From Neocallimastix lanati (nom. inval.) (lineage: Eukaryota > Neocallimastigomycota > Neocallimastigomycetes > Neocallimastigales > Neocallimastigaceae), in assembly GCA_016946835.1 (NCBI GenBank), contig JACVTC010000202.1, positions 62,001-126,000 of the forward strand: a stretch of DNA of 64,000 bases. Reading direction: 5' to 3'. The notes under the pieces were generated by a model. That model had not been told where the DNA came from, did not search any database, and saw nothing but the letters and a program-made list of their open reading frames with translations. The translations under genes and the position numbers were made by a program. Shown piece after piece: positions 1-10,446 of this stretch; position 1 is the first letter of the stretch; each line of letters begins with the position of its first letter.

Positions 1-1051
1 TAAGAAATATAAATAAACAATTTCCTCCAAACATAAAAAGTTTTGATGATATTCCCATTGAATCAAAATATTATAAAACTAAAAGAAATGAAAATTTTAT
101 GATATTTAAAAATACTGATCTAATAATCTTTCAATCACCATTCCAAGCATATTTATTTTCGAATTATCATAAAAATATATTTGCGGACGGTACATTTTAT
201 GCAGCACCGAAATTTAGTTATCAGTTTTTTATAACAAGAATTTATGTTGGGGAATTTAATATGTTTTACACTATTTCCATTTCTATATTAAAAAATAAAA
301 AACAATCTACATATGAAACATTATTTAAAGAAATAAAAAAAATGATAATAAATTTAGGAGTAATACATTAATTACTACAATTAATTTTCATGTGATTTTG
401 AACAAGGTATATCTAATGCCGCAAAAAAAGTTTTTCCCAATATAAATATTAAATATTGTGTTTGGCATTACAAAAGATCATTAGAAAAACAAAAAAATAT
501 ATTATGTTATCATGAAGTGAAGAATAATAATTATGATGTATATATTTATTATAAAGCTATTTCGAACTTACCGTTTATAAACCCTAACTATATATTTGAT
601 ATTTATATTATAATAAAAGAATTTGTCAAAAAGAAGTATAATAATTTTCTACAATTTTTAGAATATTTTAATAAAAATTATTTACTTATGTATAATGTTA
701 ATAATTGGAATTATTATGAAAATATTGAGCATTTAGCAAACAATGCATCAGAATCTTATAATAGCTACTTAAATAATATATTTCCAAATAAACCTTTATT
801 TTATAAATTAATATATATATTAAAAGAAGAAGAAAACTTATCTTATAATGATTACCAAAGGAGAACTAAAGGAAATTGGAAAAAAAAAGCAAAAAATATT
901 TAGTGCAACTGATGAAATTAAAATTTTAATTGAAAATTACAAAAGTAAGGAAATAAATTTATTTTATAATGGATGCAACAGAAATGAATCAGTTAAATTA
1001 TGGAAAGATTGTTTAATTGATTTAAACGATATAAATATTAATTTAAAATAA
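1..1051 (+). pseudogene. MULE transposase relic 1 (5' end outside window)
   Basis: This is a Mutator-like (MULE) DDE transposase remnant, coding from the first bases of the window. By-eye homology to the copies at 4807 and 10535 gives the order of its parts: the first catalytic Asp in FADGTF (near 183), the second Asp in a DFEQGISNA-like stretch (near 400), a CVWHYKRS signature near 458-481 (the C-x-x-H typical of MULEs) and the catalytic Glu in NNASESYN (near 740-763). The frame changes at least twice: one base is missing just before the second Asp, and another shift lies near 880. It therefore cannot encode a full enzyme. The N-terminal zinc finger lies upstream of the window. The terminus on the right is not recognisable. 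Confidence 0.85.
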
Positions 1052-1730
1052 ATAATCTTAATTTAAAAAAATGCTAGAAAAATACAAATTTATTTATTTT
1101 AAATTTATATTTATAATCGTTTAAATAATAATTAAATAATCTTAATTTAAAAAAATGTTAGAAAAATACAAATTTATTTACCTATTGTGTGTTTATTTAA
1201 TAATCTTAATAGAAATTATCTTTTAGTTATTTTTATTAAGTAATTATAACTAAAACCGATTTATTTGATACTAGTTAAAATTTTATTAATATCAATATCA
1301 ATATTATATAATTATAAATTTTATTAATATCAATATCAATATTATATAATTAAAAATTTTATTAATATCAATATCAATATTATATTATTATAAAATTTAT
1401 TAATATCAATATACTTTTCAAAATTAATTATATTATTAAAAATATTAAATTCAATAAAAGATTTTTATTACTTTATTAAAATTATAATTGTTATTATTAT
1501 ATTTTAATAATAATTGATTCATATTGATCAAACATTATAAATATTACTATGCAAATAATTAATTATTTTAATAGGATCAATTATTCAACTCTTATTGTTT
1601 TAATTTTTAATTCTTATATTATTTAAATTAATATATATATATATATCGTTTATGAAAATATGAATTATAAATAATTAAAATTATTTACCTTTCATTTAAT
1701 TTTTTTTATTTACTATAATAAAATATAATA
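1052..1730. repeat. AT-rich spacer with two short tandem duplications
   Basis: No gene is seen. An 84-bp-spaced pair of near copies (start about 1053 and 1137, beginning AATAATCTTAATTT) lies just after the transposase. It is followed at about 1273-1413 by three to four tandem copies of a roughly 45-bp unit built on TTTTATTAATATCAATATCA. The same ATATCAATATCAAT words occur 3' of the MULE at 11990-12060, so this is probably MULE 3' non-coding DNA. Confidence 0.6.
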
Positions 1731-1800
1731 ATTAAAAGACAAACGTTATTATAACTAAATTTTTTTTTTAGAAAAATAAATGAAAAAAAATTAAAATATA
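1731..1800 (+). repeat. Left arm of inverted repeat around the Cys-rich gene
   Basis: This arm contains AAGACAAACGTT (1736-1747), which recurs inverted at 2723-2734 with no mismatch. Similarity continues for about 50 further AT-rich bases on the inner side of both copies. The two arms enclose the secreted Cys-rich gene. Confidence 0.55.
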
Positions 1801-2014
1801 TGTATATATATATATATATAAAATAATTATTATATTTTTATTTTATTTTATTTTATTTTATATTTACTTCACCTATACTTTATTATTTAATATTTTTATA
1901 TATGTTAAACTTATATATATATTTATATGGTTTATATATTAATTTTTAAAAAAATAATATTTAGTTTAATAATAAATTTAAAATTAATCTATAAAAAATC
2001 TATTTTTTATTTAT

Positions 2015-2463
2015 TTAACCACGCCAACACCAATCATATTCAGTAAGACAGTATTTACCAACTATATCATAAACACGAGCATCATGATTAACATAACTTC
2101 TCCATGAAAATCCACCTCTTGTGTTATTTGGTGTGTAATAACATCCATTTTTGGTACTTATATGTCTAGTAATCCATTTACATTTATCTGGATTTTTATA
2201 TTGTGTATCTCTAAGATATGCTCCAACAGGAATTTCTCTATAATTAGCTACTGAATTACGGAGGAAACAGTCATAAAATCCACGATTACTATTTTTTATA
2301 ATACCATAACCTTTACATATATATGTATTTTTGCAGTCTCTAGAATTAAGGATATATAGATGAGATATATCTGAATATATAGCTGGTCCAACCAATTTTA
2401 TACCACAAACATAAGTAATGCATGCAGTAGCAATTAATAAAGCAGTTAATAATTTTTAAACAT
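2015..2463 (-). CDS. small secreted cysteine-rich protein (frame broken at the N-terminus)
   Basis: I do not recognise the family. The open frame ends at a stop at 2015-2017. Read from its upstream limit near 2455 it starts with a hydrophobic run (KLLTALLIATACITYVCG) that looks like a signal peptide. About 130 residues follow, rich in Tyr, Asn and Gly with seven Cys after the signal region and Trp near the end (EYDWCWRG). That pattern suggests a disulfide-stabilised secreted protein. The only nearby ATG (2463-2461) is in another phase: with one more A in the A-run at 2453-2457 it would read MFKKLLTALL. So it is a frameshifted gene, a sequencing slip in a homopolymer, or it starts differently. 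Its GC content and codon use are well above the flanking DNA. Function unknown. Confidence 0.55.
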
Positions 2464-2659
2464 TTTAATTTATAAAATTAATACTTTAATATAATATTAT
2501 AAAAAATACTAATTATAAACCTATTTATATATTTATTTTTTTTTAATTATTCAATTATGTAATTATATATGTAATTCTGTTGATAATATAAACAAGGTAT
2601 TAATAATAATTAATAATATTTAAAATAAAATAAAAAAAATATAATAATTATTTTATATA

Positions 2660-2745
2660 TGTAGTAATTATATATATATTTTTTTATTTAATTTTCTATA
2701 AAATATTTTTTTAGTAATAATAAACGTTTGTCTTAATTATTTTTT
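2660..2745 (-). repeat. Right arm of inverted repeat around the Cys-rich gene
   Basis: It carries AACGTTTGTCTT at 2723-2734, the inverse of 1736-1747, with further imperfect AT-rich similarity inward. See the left arm at 1731. Confidence 0.55.
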
Positions 2746-2804
2746 ATCATTTAAAAATTTATTTATTCATTTATAATTTATTTATTTATTTATTACATTA
2801 TAAT

Positions 2805-2880
2805 ACGCCATGTTTTCCGAAATGCACTACAACAAAATACAAATTTATGTAATAAAAATTTTCGAAATGACACACCCCAT
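2805..2880 (-). repeat. MULE/MITE-type terminus (doubled CGAAATG motif)
   Basis: Reading inward on the minus strand this begins GGGGTGTGTCATTTCG, then has a second TGCATTTCGG about 40 bp in, followed by ATGGCGTATTATAATG. The same words form the termini of the MULE at 10069-12496 and the MITE at 3130-3388, so this is an element end facing left. Its partner end is not found. Confidence 0.6.
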
Positions 2881-2884
2881 AATC

Positions 2885-2994
2885 CTTTATTAATGTATTA
2901 CAATATGGCTTTTAAAAATAAATGAATAGGATAGGGTTAAATTTTTTTTTTTTTTTTTTTAATTTTTTTAAAAAAAAATAAATAATAAAGTAAA

Positions 2995-3030
<36 letters not shown>

Positions 3031-3650
3031 ATAAAAATATAAGATAAAAAAATAGATTAAAACAAAAAAATTAAAAGATAAAACTTTTAATTTAAAATAT
3101 TAATAATAAATGGATGATCAATTAGAAATGGGAGAGTTGCATTTCCCCAAATTGCATTTCGTCAAGTGGCGTAGTATTAAAATGTTGCATTTCCCTAAGT
3201 TGTATTTCCCCAAGTTGTATTTCGCCAGGTAAATAAATGAATAAATAAATAAATATTAATTCAAAATATTTTTTTTTAAAATTGTTTTTATTTGATATTA
3301 ATAATATTTAATTTTATTTATTAATTTATTTATTTATATAATAATTTTCAACTTGGCGAAATGCAATTTGGCGAAATGCCCCACACCCATTAGAAATAAG
3401 TGAAACTAATAAAGAAAAAAACCAAATCATTGTAAACAAAAAATTTAAATTTAATTTATGGTATATAACGAATAGTACAAAAGTATTCAAATGTACTATT
3501 TACATTATTCTAAATGATAATAATAAAGTAATAAAATATGAAAACATACTCATCCAGGAAAAGAATATGATGCATCTGTATCAATAGTAAAACATAAAAT
3601 GAAAAATGAAATTAGAAAAACCTCAATCCCATTTAATATAAATCTAGATT
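2885..3650 (+). mobile_element. MULE relic 2 (5' fragment, split by a MITE)
   Basis: Sequence from 2893 (TGTATTACAATATGGC...) through the poly-A region to about 3640 is a close copy of 10120-10830 in the intact-ended MULE. It includes the ATG and first codons (MDDQLE), the start of the zinc-finger region and the stretch ending near the FDINP codons. It is a relic: the coding part is split by a MITE at 3130-3388, an internal block that would encode the zinc-finger Cys pair is missing near 3500, and homology stops at about 3645 next to a poly-A run. Confidence 0.8.
3130..3388. mobile_element. MITE with ~40-bp TIRs and 9-bp target duplication
   Basis: A 259-bp non-coding insert lies inside MULE relic 2. 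It is flanked by the direct repeat ATTAGAAAT (3121-3129 and 3389-3397), which occurs once at the matching place in the MULE at 10547. Its ends are inverted repeats of about 40 bp: the left reads GGGAGAGTTGCATTTCCCC and the right, inverted, reads GGGTGTGGGGCATTTCGCC; both continue AAATTGCATTTCG. A 9-bp duplication is standard for Mutator-type elements, and the GCATTTCG words match the MULE termini here, so a resident MULE transposase probably moved it. Confidence 0.9.
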
Positions 3651-3655
3651 TATTT

Positions 3656-3698
<43 letters not shown>

Positions 3699-4270
3699 TA
3701 ATAAAATACTTTAACAATTATATAGATTTATTTATTTAAAAAAAAATATTAATAAAATACTTTAACAATTATATAGATTTATTTATTTAAAAAAAAATAT
3801 TAATAAAATACTTTGAACAATTATATAGATTTATTTATTTAAAAAAAATATTAATAAAATATTTAAACAATTATTAATAAAATTAATTATAAATATTAAT
3901 AAAATATAAAAATATAAAAATATATTATTGATATTAATAATAAAATATAAAAATATAATATAAATATTAATAATAAAATATATAAAAATAATGTTATAAG
4001 GAAAATAATTATTTATCATTTTCCTTATAACATGATTGTCAAAAAAAAAAAAAATTATATAAAAATATTTTATTTTTTATTGACCTTTTTAATTTTTATT
4101 TATTTATTTACTTATTTATTTATACATTTATTTCTTTTTTACTTAAAATTATATTAAATTTTATGGCGATATAATATAAATTTTAAAAGCCACAAATAAA
4201 TAGATGGCTTATTAAAATTTCAAAAAAATTGGCGTTTTGGACCACATTTATATGTTACTTCACATAATTG
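3651..4270. repeat. Poly-A tract and ~52-bp tandem repeats, no gene
   Basis: A poly-A tract at about 3661-3695 is followed by roughly four tandem copies (about 3695-3880) of a 52-bp unit, AATATTAATAAAATACTTT..., each ending in ATTTATTTATTTAAAAA. A palindromic block around 4000-4035 (TTATAAGGAAAAT / ATTTTCCTTATAA) comes next. No coding potential is seen. Confidence 0.6.
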
Positions 4271-4273
4271 TTT

Positions 4274-4345
4274 GGGGATAGCGCATTTCGGAACAGCACG
4301 TGAATAAATATAAGCCATATTTTTATTAAGATGGCGTATTATATA
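4274..4345 (+). repeat. Probable 5' terminus of MULE relic 3
   Basis: GGGGATAGCGCATTTCGG at 4274, then GCCATATTTTTATTAAGATGGCGTATTAT, the same terminal words as the other MULE ends. It lies about 530 bp before the transposase at 4807. I find no matching right end. Confidence 0.5.
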
Positions 4346-4806
4346 TAAAATTTTTATATAAATAAATAATTAAATAATAATTAAATAAATATTTTATTTT
4401 ATAATAATTTCATTAAAAAAAATAAAAAAATAAAAAAATAAAAAAAATAAAAAAATAAAAAAATAAAAAAATAAAAAAATAAAAAAAATAAAAAAAAAAA
4501 AAATAAGATTATAAAAAAATAAAATACGAAAAAAATAAAATAAAATATTTTCATATTTATTTATATTTATAACTGTAATTTTTTATTATATAAATAAATA
4601 ATAATTAAATAAATATTTTATTTTATAATGAAAAAATAAAATAAAAAAAGAAAAGATAAATAAATATTCTTTTAGTAATTTTCTTGAAATAAAATAAAAT
4701 ATTTTCATATTTATTTATATTTATAGCTATAATATTTAAAAAAATTGAAAATACATATTAAATAAAAAATAAAAAATAAATATTTTCATATTTATTAATA
4801 TTTATA
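4346..4806. other. AT-only leader of MULE relic 3
   Basis: Low-complexity A/T sequence with a (TAAAAAA)n-like run at about 4420-4500 and a repeated segment (ATTTTCATATTTATTTATATTTATA at about 4548 and again near 4700). No gene is seen. Confidence 0.5.
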
Positions 4807-6254
4807 TTGAAAATTCTGATGGAGGGAAATCCAAAAATTGATATAAGTGAAACAAATCGAGGAAAAGAGCAAATAATTATAGATCGAAAGTTTAAATATA
4901 ATTTTTCAAAATTAAAAAAAGATAATACAAAAATATATAGATGTACCGAATATAAAACATTACATAAATATAAGTCTTTTATTAATTTATATGATAATAA
5001 AGAGGTTTTAAATTATGAATCTTCACATAATCATCCTGGTAATGAAATTAATGCATCCAAATCATTAATAAAACATAAAATTAAAGATGAAATAAAAAAA
5101 AGTTTGATTCCTTCTGATATAAAATCGAAACGTATATTTGATAAAATTTCTCAAGAAATAGGATATATATGCCTTAAATATAAAACAATTAAAACTCAAA
5201 TAACAAGATATAAAAATAAACAATTATTTCCTAATATAAAAACATTTGATGAAGCTCCTAATGAATCTGAATATTATAAAACAGTAAGAGGTGAATACTT
5301 TATGATATTCAAAAATTCTAATATAATGATCTTTCAATCACCATTCCAAGCAAAATTATTTATGGAGAATAAACATATATTTGCTGATGGTACATTTTTA
5401 ATAGCTCCAACTAATAGTTATCAAGTATTCATTACCAGAACTTATGTCACAGAATTAAATTGTTTTTACACTACTTCCATGTCAATATTAAAAAATAAAG
5501 AACAAACAACTTATGAAATAATATTTAATGAAATAAAAAAAATATAATTAAATATAATTCAAATATTTATTTCTCAGAAGAAATTTTTCATTGTGACTTT
5601 GAAAAAGGAATATCTAATGCCAAATACAATATAAATATTAAATATTGTATTTGGCATTATAAAAGATTATTAATGACGAAAAAAAAATAAATTATGTTAC
5701 AAGGAGGTGAAAGATCATAATATTTTAAATACTTATTATAAAGCCATTTCTAATTTATGTATTATTAATATTGAATACATACCTGATATTTTTAATAAAA
5801 TTAAAAGTTCATGCAAGAGATATGAATCTACCTGTTCCCAATTTTTGAATTTTTTAGATTATTTTGAGAAAACATTCTAAATATCTATAATATAAAATAT
5901 TGGAATTATTACAACAATATAGACCACATAACAAATAATGCTTCAGAATCTTATAACAGTTATTTAAAATATTTATTTGTAAAAAAACCTTCATTTTATA
6001 AATTAATATATACAATACAATTTGAAGAATCCATATCTTACTATGATTACCAAATGAGAATTAAAGGAATTTGGAGAAAAAAGAGCAGAATATAAGAAAG
6101 GGTTGATGAAATTAATATTTTAGGTGAATATTATAAAAATATGGAAGCCGAATTAAAAAATATTGGATGTAGTAAAAATGATATCATCGAAAATTGGTTT
6201 AATTGTTTAGTTAGATTAAATAATAAAATCATTAATTTTAATAAATCCAAATAA
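4807..6254 (+). pseudogene. MULE transposase relic 3
   Basis: The first open stretch (to 5547) reads an N-terminal FLYWCH/WRKY-like zinc finger (C..., SHNHPG His pair) followed by the start of the MULE DDE domain with the first Asp in FADGTF (near 5389). In the finger the second Cys is Tyr (CTEY), unlike CSKC in the copy at 10535. After an in-frame stop at about 5545 the homology goes on in other phases: second Asp in HCDFEKGISNA (near 5587-5620), CIWHYKRL (near 5647-5670), NNASESYN (near 5935-5958) and a C-terminal tail to a stop near 6252. At least three breaks are visible, so it is inactive. Confidence 0.85.
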
Positions 6255-7129
6255 AAATAATTATTAAAATCCTTTCAAAATCATAATTACAATTAATTGA
6301 TAATTAGATTTTTTTATTTAATAAGAAATTCAATATTGAAATTTATTTAATATTTATTGATAGGGTTAGCTAAAAAAATTTTAAAAAAAAATTTTTTTAT
6401 AAATTTATTTTAAATATTTTTTACTATTTATTAAATATTATTAAATAAAAATATATTAAAAGATATCTTTATTATTATATATTAGTATTATAAAATATTA
6501 AAAATATGAATGTATTACATTTCGCCTTATTTTTATTTTATATAGTAGTGAATATATAAATAAATAAATAAAAAATTTTTATAAAATAAATCAATTATTA
6601 AATTATTATATTTTTTAAAAATATATTTATTGTATATTTCATATTTTTAATAAATATTTCAAATATACATTTTAAATATTTATAATGATATTTATGTATT
6701 ATGATAAAAATATAATACTTATAAAAGGAAATAATTAATATTTTAAATTATTTCTATCAGGCACTCTTAAAAAACTTTACTATTTGTAAAAATAGTAAAG
6801 TTATTTTTGATATTTATATTATACTTATACAAATATAATAAACTAACAAAAAGAACTTATTTATTATTTAATAGAAATTTATGTTTAAAATGTTATTGTT
6901 AATATTAGTATTACTTTAAATAAATTTTAATTTAATATTTATAATTAAATTTTCATATAATCTATTAAGTTAAACATAATGTTCCTGAGTAAAAAAGATT
7001 TTTGTAAAATATAAATTTTAATTAAAATATTAGATAAAAAATATTAAAAGGAAATAATAATTTTAAAATGAATATTTAAAAATAAAATAAAAAAAAATGT
7101 TGAATATAATAATATAGAAGTACAAATAT
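6255..7129. other. AT-rich intergenic DNA with one tight hairpin
   Basis: No gene is seen. A lone GTATTACATTTCGCC word near 6503 resembles the MULE terminal motif without a partner. A perfect 13-bp stem with a 4-nt loop occupies 6773-6802 (AACTTTACTATTT / AAATAGTAAAGTT). Confidence 0.5.
6773..6802. repeat. 13-bp perfect hairpin
   Basis: Arms 6773-6785 and 6790-6802 are exact inverse complements around the loop GTAA. It contains G/C pairs, so it is less likely to be AT-chance than most palindromes here. Role unknown. Confidence 0.6.
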
Positions 7130-9815
7130 ATAAAATAAAGTAAAATAAATTGTAGAATATGAATATAAAGTACAGATTGAATAAAATAAAATAAAATAAA
7201 ATAAAATAAAATAAAATAAAATAAAATAAAATAAAATAAAATAAAGTAAAATAAATTGTAGAATATGAATATAAAGTACAGATTGAATAAAATAAAATAA
7301 AATAAAATAAAATAAATAGTAGAATATTAAATAATGAAAGTACAGATTGAATAAAATAAAATAAAATAAAATAAAATAAAATAAAATAAAATAAAATAAA
7401 TAGTAGAATATTAAATAATGAAAGTACAGATTGAATAAAATAAAATAAAATAAAATAAAATAAAATGAAATAAAATAAAATAAATAGTAGAAATATAAAT
7501 ATAAAGTACAGATTGAATAAAATAAAATAAAATAAAATAAATAGTAGAATATTAAATAATGAAAGTACAGATTGAATAAAATAAAATAAAATAAAATAAA
7601 ATAAAATAAAATAAAATAAAATAAAATAAAATAAATAGTAGAATATTAAATAATGAAAGTACAGATTGAATAAAATAAAATAAAATAAAATAAAATAAAA
7701 TGAAATAAAATAAAATAAATAGTAGAAATATAAATATAAAGTACAGATTGAATAAAATAAAATAAAATAAAATAAATAGTAGAATATTAAATAATGAAAG
7801 TACAGATTGAATAAAATAAAATAAATAGTAGAATATTAAATAATGAAAGTACAGATTGAATAAAATAAAATAAAATAAAATAAAATAAAATAAAATAAAA
7901 TAAAATAAAATAAAATAAAATAAAATAAAATAAAATAAAATAAAATAAAATAAAATAAAATAAAATAAAATAAAATAAAATAAAATAAAATAAAATAAAA
8001 TAAAATAAAATAAAATAAAATAAAATAAAATAAAATAAAATAAAATAAAATAAAATAAAATAAAATAAAATAAAATAAAATAAAATAAAATAAAATAAAA
8101 TAAAATAAAATAAAATAAAATAAATAAATAAATAAAATAAAATAAAATAAAATAAAATAAATAAATAAAATAAAATAAAATAAAATAAAATAAAATAAAA
8201 TAAAATAAAATAAATAAAATAAAATAAAATAAAATAAAATAAATAAATAAAATAAAATAAAATAAAATAAAATAAAATAAAATAAGATAAAATAAAATAA
8301 AATAAAATAAAATAAATAGTAGAATATTAAATAATGAAAGTACAGATTGAATAAAATAAAATAAAATAAAATAAAATAAAATAAAATAAAATAAAATAAA
8401 TAGTAGAATATTAAATAATGAAAGTACAGATTGAATAAAATAAAATAAAATAAAATAAAATAAAATAAAATAAAATGAAATAAAATAAAATAAAATAAAA
8501 TAAAATAAAATAAAATAAAATAAAATAAAATAAAATAAAATAAAATAAAATAAAATAAAATAAAATAAAATGAAATAAAATAAAATAAAATAAAATGAAA
8601 TAAAATAAAATAAATAGTAGAAATATAAATATAAAGTACAGATTGAATAAAATAAAATAAAATAAAATAAATAGTAGAATATTAAATAATGAAAGTACAG
8701 ATTGAATAAAATAAAATAAAATAAAATAAAATAAAATAAAATAAAATAAAATAAAATAAAATAAAATAAAATAAATAGTAGAATATTAAATAATGAAAGT
8801 ACAGATTGAATAAAATAAAATAAAATAAAATAAAATAAAATGAAATAAAATAAAATAAAATAAAATAAAATAAAATAAAATAAAATAAAATAAAATAAAA
8901 TAAAATAAAATAAAATAAATAGTAGAATATTAAATAATGAAAGTACAGATTGAATAAAATAAAATAAAATAAAATAAAATAAAATGAAATAAAATAAAAT
9001 AAATAGTAGAAATATAAATATAAAGTACAGATTGAATAAAATAAAATAAAATAAAATAAATAGTAGAATATTAAATAATGAAAGTACAGATTGAATAAAA
9101 TAAAATAAAATAAAATAAAATAAAATAAAATAAAATAAAATAAAATAAAATAAAATAAAATAAAATAAAATAAAATAAAATAAAATAAAATAAAATAAAA
9201 TAAAATAAAATAAAATAAAATAAAATAAAATAAAATAAAATAAATAGTAGAATATTAAATAATGAAAGTACAGATTGAATAAAATAAAATAAAATAAAAT
9301 AAAATAAAATAAATAGTAGAATATTAAATAATGAAAGTACAGATTGAATAAAATAAAATAAAATAAATAGTAGAATATTAAATAATGAAAGTACAGATTG
9401 AATAAAATAAAATAAAATAAAATAAAATAAAATAAAATAAAATAAAATAAATAGTAGAATATTAAATAATGAAAGTACAGATTGAATAAAATAAAATAAA
9501 ATAAAATAAAATAAAATGAAATAAAATAAAATAAAATAAAATAAAATAAAATAAATAGTAGAATATTAAATAATGAAAGTACAGATTGAATAAAATAAAA
9601 TAAAATAAAATAAAATAAAATGAAATAAAATAAAATAAATAGTAGAAATATAAATATAAAGTACAGATTGAATAAAATAAAATAAAATAAAATAAATAGT
9701 AGAATATTAAATAATGAAAGTACAGATTGAATAAAATAAAATAAAATAAAATAAAATAAAATAAAATAAAATAAAATAAAATAAAATAAAATAAAATAAA
9801 GTAAAATAAAATAAA
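7130..9815 (+). repeat. 2.7-kb compound (TAAAA)n satellite with ~25 spacer units
   Basis: The array alternates runs of TAAAA with a spacer containing GTACAGATTGAATAAAA. I count 25 spacers. Two spacer types occur: type A (TAGTAGAAATATAAATATAAAG before the TACAGATTG core) and type B (TAGTAGAATATTAAATAATGAAAG). Type A is nearly always followed by a short TAAAA run and then type B, giving a higher-order unit at about 7484, 7720, 8610, 9000 and 9640. Pure TAAAA runs reach about 260 bp (7857-8120). Sporadic TGAAA and TAAATAAA variants mark repeated blocks, so the array grew by segmental duplication as well as slippage. Confidence 0.95.
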
Positions 9816-10059
9816 TAGTATATATTAAAATGAATTTTATTATAATTTTTACAGTATTTTAGATTAATGTAAATTATTATTTAATAAACAAACTTTATAG
9901 TTAAAAAATATAAAAAAAAATATTATTATTAAATATTATTATTAAATAAATAAATGAATAAATTAATAAATAAATAAAAATTTTCAGAATATGGCGAATT
10001 AAATATATTTGTAAATCATCAATTTTTTTGAAATATATCACATTTTAAATATTTTTAAT
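9816..10059. other. AT-rich spacer, no gene seen
   Basis: Short spacer between the satellite and the MULE target site. I see no coding or RNA signal. Confidence 0.5.
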
Positions 10060-10068
10060 AATTATTTT

Positions 10069-10410
10069 GGGAGTATTGCATTTCGACATAATTTATGTTT
10101 GATCATTTATTCATGTATTACAATGTGGCTTGAAAAAATAAATTAATAGGAATAGGGTTAAATTTATTTTTATTTTTATTTTTTTTTAATTTTAATAACA
10201 TTTACAGTAAAAAATATATATATATATAATAAAGTAATAAAATAAAAAATAAAAAAAAAATAAATAAAAAATAAATAAAAATAAATAAATAATAAAGTAA
10301 TAAAATAAAAAATAAAAATAATAAATAAAAAATAAATAAAAATTAAAAAAAAAATAAATAATAAAGTAAAATATAAAATAAAAAAAATAAATAATAAAGT
10401 AAAATATAAA

Positions 10411-10446
<36 letters not shown>

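Noticed and set aside
7130-9815. CRISPR-like array of repeats and spacers
   Set aside because: The unique-looking parts are themselves repeated and the repeats are microsatellite; the host is eukaryotic. It is a satellite.
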